The notes under the pieces are model-generated. The model searched no databases. It was given only the letters and a program-made list of their open reading frames with translations, and was not told where the DNA came from. From contig JAMIEW010000001.1 in NCBI GenBank assembly GCA_035906575.1, positions 1-17,966 on the forward strand: a stretch of DNA of 17,966 bases, written 5' to 3'. Position 1 is the stretch's first letter. Each line of letters starts with the position of its first letter. This stretch comes from HK-STAS-PATE-2 sp035906575. Lineage in GTDB: Bacteria; Patescibacteriota; Patescibacteriia; 2-12-FULL-60-25. Position numbers and translations under genes: made by a program. This document shows positions 13,810-17,966 of this stretch, piece by piece.

Positions 13810-14646
13810 ATGAAACACTCCTCAAAAATCGCTTTTTTAAGCATCTTTGCCGCGGTTTTGATCGTTGGCGCAGCGTCGGCAGCCTATATCAGCTCTGGCT
13901 TGCCTTTCTCATCTAAAGCCGATAGCCAGACTGAAGTAGCAATATCGCCAACCGCTCAAGATATCACGAAGACATCTGACAATTTCAAGTTACCTGAAGA
14001 TCTTACCGTGCAAGAAACGTTGCGCATTTCAGATTCAGTAAAGATCGTAAGTGCCTTTTCACCTCTCGAAGATGGTGTTTTTTCGACCACCCTTAGTCTA
14101 TGGCGTATTGATTCGGCTAGCGGTACCGTTGAAAAAATCCACGAGTTTAAGAGTGGCATCCCAGAAGGCCTTCTGACAACGATTGAACGTGGCTATGGTC
14201 GCAATGAATATCTCTATACGATTGAAGAAGCTTGGGAAGGGTACCGCCATGTCGAACGTATTCTTCTTCAGAAGGATGGGTCTATTGCCGCTGTTATTTT
14301 GCAGCCGTCTGAGCTTGAATTCACCATCAAAAGCAAAGGCGAGTCGATTACCGTTAAGCCCTACGGCGATCTTTGCCACAACAAAGAATTACAAACGACC
14401 ACGAGCCAGAGCATTGTTCGAACGCTTGAAGTAAACAATGAGGGCTTTGCCCTGAAAGAGCCCTATATGCTTAATTGCGAGATCTCTGAAATGCAGGGCG
14501 TTCACACAGGCATCATGTTTACCGATATCGAATTCAGTTCGATCGGTTATCAAGGCGATCGCCATGCCTATGTCAATCTGTATGGCAGCAAGCAGAATCT
14601 CGACATCACCCTCAAAAAATCCGGTCTCATAAACATCAGTCAATAA
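13810..14646 (+). CDS. Unrecognised membrane-anchored or secreted protein
   Basis: 278 residues. A basic start (MKHSSK) is followed by a single hydrophobic helix (about 7-28, ending GAASAAYISS), then a Ser/Thr-rich linker (about 33-55) and a soluble domain of about 220 residues that seems rich in beta strands. This is the layout of an N-terminally anchored or signal-cleaved extracytoplasmic protein; an Ala-x-Ala site around residue 22-25 could allow cleavage. The domain has two Cys (in DLCHNK and MLNCEI), which might form a disulfide. I recognise no family. No SD; TATATC lies 3 bases before the ATG. It is a stand-alone gene ending in its own terminator. Confidence 0.7.
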   Translation: MKHSSKIAFLSIFAAVLIVGAASAAYISSGLPFSSKADSQTEVAISPTAQDITKTSDNFKLPEDLTVQETLRISDSVKIVSAFSPLEDGVFSTTLSLWRIDSASGTVEKIHEFKSGIPEGLLTTIERGYGRNEYLYTIEEAWEGYRHVERILLQKDGSIAAVILQPSELEFTIKSKGESITVKPYGDLCHNKELQTTTSQSIVRTLEVNNEGFALKEPYMLNCEISEMQGVHTGIMFTDIEFSSIGYQGDRHAYVNLYGSKQNLDITLKKSGLINISQ

Positions 14647-14664
14647 AACCCCTCACGGGGTTTT
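14645..14664. terminator. Symmetrical terminator after the 13810 gene
   Basis: AAAACCCC (14645-14652) pairs with GGGGTTTT (14657-14664) across TCAC. It overlaps the stop codon and could work in both directions. Confidence 0.8.
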
Positions 14665-14665
14665 A

Positions 14666-14674
14666 TGTTATACT
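14666..14674 (+). promoter_or_regulatory. Extended -10 promoter of corA
   Basis: TGTTATACT: the TG plus TATACT (14669-14674) is an extended -10 element, which can work without a -35. It ends 6 bases before the ATG at 14681 and follows immediately after a terminator. Confidence 0.6.
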
Positions 14675-14680
14675 CGCGGC

Positions 14681-15607
14681 ATGTTTGCCTCGTACTTTCG
14701 CTCGCTCAAAGAGCAAGAATTGATTGAGATCGATGCACCAAAAAATGGCGCATGGGTTCGCGTTGAGAGTCCAGATAAAAAAGAGCTGACAAAGTTGTCA
14801 GAACAATTTGATTTGGACATGGGTCACCTTCACGATGCCGTTGACCCTCTCGAGGTGCCGCGTTTAGAAATTGAGGGTAAAACGTCCTATTTGTTTACAC
14901 GTATCCCTGTAAAAGATGATGGCACGGCTGTTACAGTGCCAATTTTGATTGCGTATACTGAAGACAATATTATCACCGTCAGCAATCGCAAACTCACCTC
15001 GATTGATCAATGGATCGGTCGCGATAGCACCATCATCACCACGCAGAAAACGAAGTTGTTATTGCAGATCTTGCACCATATCAATACGGCTTTCGTCACC
15101 CATGTGAATGTTATTGGACGACAAATCCGTGCTATTAGTTTGCAATTACATAAAGCAGACATTAGTAATCGCGAGATTAGTCAGCTTGTTGCCTATGAAG
15201 GCGTCTTGCAAGACTTCATGTCTTCACTAATCCCGACAAATGCTATTTTGACGCAACTACTCTCAGGTAGAATTATTAAGTTTTACGAAGAAGACAAAGA
15301 TTTTGTTGAGGATCTTGTCTTGAGCACCAATCAGCTCGTCGAGCTTTGTCGCGCCAATCTCAAAACCATCGTCTCATTGCGCGAAGCATCCGCAACGATC
15401 ATGACGAATAACTTGAACCGCGTCATCAAACTTCTTACGGCGCTCACGGTTATCTTCATGGTGCCTAACCTCATCACGGGTCTTTACGGGATGAACGTCA
15501 ATCTCCCTTTTGCCGAACACCCGCTCGGATTCATTGCGGTCTTTGGCACCATCATCATCTCTACCATCATCACTTTTTACGTTTTTTTAAGAAACAGATG
15601 GCTTTGA
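14681..15607 (+). CDS. corA: CorA-family divalent metal (Mg2+/Co2+) transporter
   Basis: 308 residues. A long cytoplasmic alpha/beta and helical part (1-245) precedes two C-terminal membrane helices. The first (about 249-268) ends in the family-defining YGMN motif (GMN at 270-272), the second spans about 283-303 and ends in the basic FLRNRWL tail, as in CorA. CorA proteins form pentameric channels for Mg2+ influx. The periplasmic loop after GMN is short (VNLPFAEHPLG) and acidic-poor. The gene has an extended -10 promoter with no leader and is followed by a large inverted-repeat element. Confidence 0.93.
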   Translation: MFASYFRSLKEQELIEIDAPKNGAWVRVESPDKKELTKLSEQFDLDMGHLHDAVDPLEVPRLEIEGKTSYLFTRIPVKDDGTAVTVPILIAYTEDNIITVSNRKLTSIDQWIGRDSTIITTQKTKLLLQILHHINTAFVTHVNVIGRQIRAISLQLHKADISNREISQLVAYEGVLQDFMSSLIPTNAILTQLLSGRIIKFYEEDKDFVEDLVLSTNQLVELCRANLKTIVSLREASATIMTNNLNRVIKLLTALTVIFMVPNLITGLYGMNVNLPFAEHPLGFIAVFGTIIISTIITFYVFLRNRWL

Positions 15608-15622
15608 TCCTCCCTGGCCTCG

Positions 15623-15730
15623 CCCCGAATCATCCCCTGCCCCTTCTTTGGGAAAGAAGGGCGACTGATATCTGAATAAGACCTCCCTCTTCTTTCCCAA
15701 AGAAGAGGGAATGAGGGAGATGATTAGGGG
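15623..15730. repeat. Compound inverted-repeat element
   Basis: Outer arms CCCCGAATCATC (15623-15634) and GATGATTAGGGG (15719-15730) pair with one mismatch. Inside are two hairpins: CCCTTCTTT/AAAGAAGGG (15641-15649 with 15653-15661, loop GGG) and CCCTCTTCTTT/AAAGAAGAGGG (15685-15695 with 15699-15709, loop CCC). The second hairpin is an inverted near-copy of the first, and the GGG and CCC loops are complementary. The element lies between corA and the TrmB-like gene and is followed by CTAGCTTTTTT, so it may also end corA transcripts. Confidence 0.7.
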
Positions 15731-15773
15731 CTAGCTTTTTTGTCCATTTTCATCTAGAATCGCTTTATACCGT

Positions 15774-16505
15774 ATGAAAGATATCTCCCCTATTTTGCGT
15801 GCTCTTGGACTCGCTGAAAGCGACGTTACGACCTATTTGAATACTCTCCAGCATGGCCCGAGTACCGTGGTGGACTTGTCGAAGCGCACCAATCTCTCAC
15901 GCCAAGCCGTCTACCTCTCGATTGACGCGATGACCGAGCGCGGTCTCATGTCGAGTATCCAACGCGGCAAGAAGCGCTATTTCACCGCTGAACCTCCAAC
16001 CAAGCTTCTTGCCTTCGCTAAGCGACGTGCACAGCAAGTCGAAGATCATATTGGCGATCTTGAAAAAGCCATCCCTCAGCTTGAGCTTCGTGTTGGTGGC
16101 GAAAAACCTGTTGTGCGCCTTTACGAAGGCAAAGAAGCCGTGCGCGCGCATTTAGAGGACGTCCAAAAACAACGCGTAAAACACATCGATGAAATGTCCG
16201 ATCTTGAAGCACTGACGGATTCATTTAGCGAAGAAGATCTTGAGACATTGCGCAAACACGTCGTAAAACATGGCACAACAATGCGTCGTCTCTATACCGT
16301 CCCTGCTACCGGTGCAAAAGCCAATGGTCGCTACCTGCCAAAATCCATGAATGGATTTAAAGCAAATATCGCTGTTTACGGTAATAATATCTCGTTCACC
16401 ACCTTTGCGAATAAAGCGTTCAACGTCATTATCGAAGACAAGCACATCGCCGAAGCCATGAAGCACTTGTTTGAACTGGCAGACGAAGGATTAAAAAAGA
16501 AATAA
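15774..16505 (+). CDS. TrmB-like winged-helix transcriptional regulator
   Basis: 243 residues. The N-terminal winged helix (about 5-75) reads LGLAESDVTTYLNTLQHGPSTVVDLSKRTNLSRQAVYLSIDAMTERGLM, with the recognition helix around SRQAVYLSIDAM, as in TrmB-type regulators. A coiled linker (about 75-108) precedes PVVRLYEGKEAVRAHLEDV (109-127) and a C-terminal effector-like domain. TrmB proteins bind sugars or other ligands to control transcription; the ligand here cannot be read from the sequence. It stands alone: a repeat element lies upstream and hairpins with a terminator lie downstream. A TATACC lies 2 bases before the ATG and TAGAAT lies 13 bases before it; no SD. Confidence 0.8.
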   Translation: MKDISPILRALGLAESDVTTYLNTLQHGPSTVVDLSKRTNLSRQAVYLSIDAMTERGLMSSIQRGKKRYFTAEPPTKLLAFAKRRAQQVEDHIGDLEKAIPQLELRVGGEKPVVRLYEGKEAVRAHLEDVQKQRVKHIDEMSDLEALTDSFSEEDLETLRKHVVKHGTTMRRLYTVPATGAKANGRYLPKSMNGFKANIAVYGNNISFTTFANKAFNVIIEDKHIAEAMKHLFELADEGLKKK

Positions 16506-16517
16506 GTGAAATTAAAA

Positions 16518-16592
16518 GGCCCCGGACGCGAGCCTCGTGTGAGCGGGGTTCAAGCGGCCGGGGGAAGAGAGGGAGCATCGTGCTCCTTTTTT
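16518..16592 (+). terminator. Tandem hairpins ending in a strong terminator after the TrmB-like gene
   Basis: First structure: CCCCGG (16520-16525) pairs with CCGGGG (16558-16563), enclosing an inner stem GAGCCTCG (16530-16537) with CGGGGTTC (16544-16551), which includes two G-T pairs. Second: GGAGCA (16572-16577) pairs with TGCTCC (16581-16586) across TCG and is followed by TTTTTT (16587-16592). The second is a textbook terminator; the first is an extra GC-rich stem of unknown role. Confidence 0.8.
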
Positions 16593-16596
16593 GATC

Positions 16597-16626
16597 TTTC
16601 GATCGTTGATCGTGCGATTATGTAAT
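16597..16626 (+). promoter_or_regulatory. Putative promoter of a structured RNA
   Basis: TGTAAT (16621-16626, 5 of 6 to TATAAT) with TTTCGA (16597-16602) 18 bases upstream as a weak -35. Just before the -10, GATC or GATT recurs every 7-8 bases (16593, 16601, 16608, 16616), which may be an operator-like repeat. Transcription would begin near 16633. Confidence 0.35.
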
Positions 16627-16632
16627 CTCACT

Positions 16633-16915
16633 GATCAGGGGGAGACCAAAAGTTCAAAGCGGGGCATGTGATGATCCCTGGGGTTGCTCACGTGAGCGGA
16701 CCCGACTTAGGTATAGGGACTTGCGTATTCGCAGATCCCAAGACTTGGATAGAGCTTACAGCTCCGCATCAGTTGCCGCCGCCGAACATGGACATTCTCC
16801 TTGTCATGACCTCGCAGAACAAACCAACCTAACGCCATTGTGGCGTCATGCCTTAATGGACATTACGTCCGGTTGCGAGGTACTTGCACAACCTACCAGA
16901 AAGTAGCGATTTTGT
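16633..16915 (+). ncRNA. Putative structured non-coding RNA, family not recognised
   Basis: About 285 bases with no plausible protein gene but closely packed hairpins: 16681-16703 (GGGT-GCTC/GAGC-ACCC), 16716-16739 (GGGA-TGCG/CGCA-TCCC), 16752-16764 (GAGCT/AGCTC), 16787-16808 (CATG-ACA/TGT-CATG with one bulge), 16832-16846 (ACGCCA/TGGCGT), 16858-16870 (GGAC/GTCC) and 16871-16893 (GGTT-GCGAG/CTTGC-AACC). CCAA-GT (from 16646) can pair with ACTTGG (16743-16748), closing the first two hairpins into a multibranch domain. It has its own candidate promoter and lies after a terminator. I looked for tmRNA, RNase P RNA, SRP RNA and T-box signatures and saw none. It could instead be a long leader of the ABC-F gene. 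Confidence 0.5.
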
Positions 16916-16939
16916 CAATAATATAGTTTACTATTATTG
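16916..16939. promoter_or_regulatory. AT-rich inverted repeat upstream of the ABC-F gene
   Basis: CAATAATA (16916-16923) and TATTATTG (16932-16939) form a perfect 8-bp inverted repeat with an 8-base centre. It lies about 60 bases before the ABC-F start and could be an operator or a weak transcript end. Confidence 0.4.
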
Positions 16940-16965
16940 CCGTGTTTCGCATTTTTTGGCTAATA

Positions 16966-16994
16966 TTGCATAATTTTTTAAAAAACGTTACCCT
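16966..16994 (+). promoter_or_regulatory. Putative promoter of the ABC-F gene
   Basis: TTGCAT (16966-16971), 17-base spacer, TACCCT (16989-16994), with the ATG at 17002 seven bases later. Each hexamer matches only 3 of 6, but the spacing is right and there is no SD. Confidence 0.35.
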
Positions 16995-17001
16995 TTGCGC
17001 C

Positions 17002-17966
17002 ATGTCCGTTTTGCTTCATGTTGAAGGCTTATCCAAAGCTATCGGCGCCCGCGTGCTCTTTCACGAGGGGTCTTTTGCCATCCACGAAGGGCTTAAAATC
17101 GGTCTTATTGGCCGCAATGGCGCCGGCAAGACAACCTTGATGAAGATGCTCGCCGGTGAAGAAAAACCCGACAGCGGCACCATTACGGTCCATCCTGGTA
17201 CCCGTATCGCCTATCTCTCGCAGCATGTCGCCTTTGTGGGTGATGAAACGGTGCTCGTCTACCTCGAACGTATCTCAAATAAAGCCGAGTGGGCCTGCGC
17301 TAAAGTCGCAGGTGCTTTTGATTTGAAAAAAGAGAAGCTCCACGTGCCGGTCTCTTCGCTTTCGGGTGGCTGGCAAATGCGCGTGCAGCTCGCGGGACTT
17401 TTGCTTCATGATCCAAATCTTTTGCTTTTGGATGAACCGACAAACTATCTCGATGTTCAAACCCAGCTTTTGCTCGAAGCGTTTTTGCGTGACTGGTCTG
17501 GCGCGGTTTTAGTGATCTCGCATGATCGTTCATTTTTGATGAATGTTTGTGACCATACGATGGAGATTGATCGCGGCGATATCGCGCTCTATACCGGCGA
17601 CGTTAATGACTATGAAGCCTTCAAAGAAGAGCAGCTGAGTTTCAATATCAAATTCAACCAAAAGATTGATCAACAGAAAAAACATTTAATGGAGTTTGTT
17701 GAACGCTTTGGTGCAAAGGCAACAAAAGCAACGCAGGCACAATCAAAGCTCAAGCAAATTCGCAAGCTCAAACCGGTTGAAATCAAACAAAAACTAAAAA
17801 ATGCCAAGATTTTTATTCAGCCTACTGAACCGCGCAAAACCTTTGCGGTAAAAGCAAAAGATCTTGTCGTTGGTTATGGTGATAAAATCATTGCCTCCAA
17901 TGGCAACTTTGAAGTTGATCGTGGTCAAAAGGTCGCCATTCTCGGTGAGAATGGCGCTGGTAAATC
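17002..17966 (+). CDS. ABC-F family ATPase (3' end outside window)
   Basis: 321 complete codons are present. The first ATPase domain has Walker A GRNGAGKT (37-44), the Q-loop around LSQH (72-75), signature LSGGW (120-124), Walker B LLLLDEPTNYLD (140-151) and the H-loop ISHDRSF. A charged linker follows (about 215-285, with KATQAQSKLKQIRKLKPVE), the P-site tRNA-interaction region of ABC-F proteins. The second domain begins with ILGENGAGK at the edge. No membrane helices, so this is a soluble translation factor rather than an exporter. ABC-F proteins bind the ribosomal E-site to regulate or rescue translation, or give resistance to ribosome antibiotics. The first domain lacks a long arm insertion, so it is less like EttA. 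Subgroup cannot be set from half the gene. Confidence 0.93.
   Translation, partial: MSVLLHVEGLSKAIGARVLFHEGSFAIHEGLKIGLIGRNGAGKTTLMKMLAGEEKPDSGTITVHPGTRIAYLSQHVAFVGDETVLVYLERISNKAEWACAKVAGAFDLKKEKLHVPVSSLSGGWQMRVQLAGLLLHDPNLLLLDEPTNYLDVQTQLLLEAFLRDWSGAVLVISHDRSFLMNVCDHTMEIDRGDIALYTGDVNDYEAFKEEQLSFNIKFNQKIDQQKKHLMEFVERFGAKATKATQAQSKLKQIRKLKPVEIKQKLKNAKIFIQPTEPRKTFAVKAKDLVVGYGDKIIASNGNFEVDRGQKVAILGENGAGK

Noticed and set aside
16541..16560. GGGGTTCAAG resembling a tRNA T-loop
   Set aside because: The bases around it cannot form a 5-bp T stem closed by the required G-C pair, and no acceptor or anticodon arms are found on either strand.
16721..16906. 61-codon open frame within the structured RNA region
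   Set aside because: No SD, no start-proximal -10 box, no protein-like composition, and the DNA is dominated by hairpins.
16633..16915. tmRNA or RNase P RNA
   Set aside because: No tRNA-like ends, no plausible tag frame ending in an Ala-Leu-Ala-Ala type tail, and no GAGGAAAGTCC or ACAGAA-type RNase P core seen on either strand.
1..17966. CRISPR array, insertion sequence or phage genes
   Set aside because: No regularly spaced direct repeats, no transposase or integrase motifs and no structural phage genes were seen.

Overview
The window reads as a bacterial chromosome segment of roughly even base composition, with short intergenic gaps and almost every gene on the + strand. TGA is a normal stop (for example after hflX, cca and atpF), so the TGA-to-glycine code of some candidate phyla does not apply. 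Several traits together suggest a member of the Patescibacteria (CPR) or a similarly streamlined lineage: a divergent HflX, a TrmB-like regulator, a very short c-subunit gene, and many genes whose start codon lies only a few bases behind a -10-like box with no Shine-Dalgarno (SD) sequence. This placement is an inference from gene style, not a proven assignment.

Layout. 1-409 (-): 5' part of an ECF-type sigma factor. 532-1491: small lipoprotein-like protein and a CcdA-type membrane thiol transporter. 1501-2634: GTPase HflX. 2683-4267: three small unrecognised genes, each with an identical strong SD (GGAGGT plus 4 nt), which appear to be divergent paralogues of one family. 4318-6587: CCA-adding enzyme overlapping an alpha/beta hydrolase that carries a palindromic DNA insert in its reading frame. 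6636-13098: a complete F1Fo ATP synthase operon in canonical order (AtpI/Z-like, B, E, F, H, A, G, D, C), with a terminator-like hairpin and a possible second promoter between atpB and atpE. 13164-13742: Fe/Mn superoxide dismutase. 13810-14646: unrecognised membrane-anchored protein. 14681-15607: CorA-type metal transporter. 15623-15730: compound inverted repeat. 15774-16505: TrmB-like regulator. 16506-17001: about 500 bases without a protein gene, holding tandem hairpins, a terminator, and about 290 bases of closely packed hairpins that look like a structured non-coding RNA. 17002-17966: start of an ABC-F ATPase, cut by the window edge.

How it fits together. The ATP synthase genes form one unit, coupled by ATGA overlaps at atpF/atpH and atpG/atpD and by longer overlaps at atpH/atpA and atpD/atpC. 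The c-subunit has two carboxylates at the ion site (E26, E59) with S60 and T61, the pattern of Na+-coupled rotors of the Fusobacterium type, so this synthase may use sodium.

Most worth a second look: the three-gene SD-driven family, the unassigned structured RNA, the two-carboxylate c-ring, and the palindromic elements at 5805-5870 and 15623-15730.
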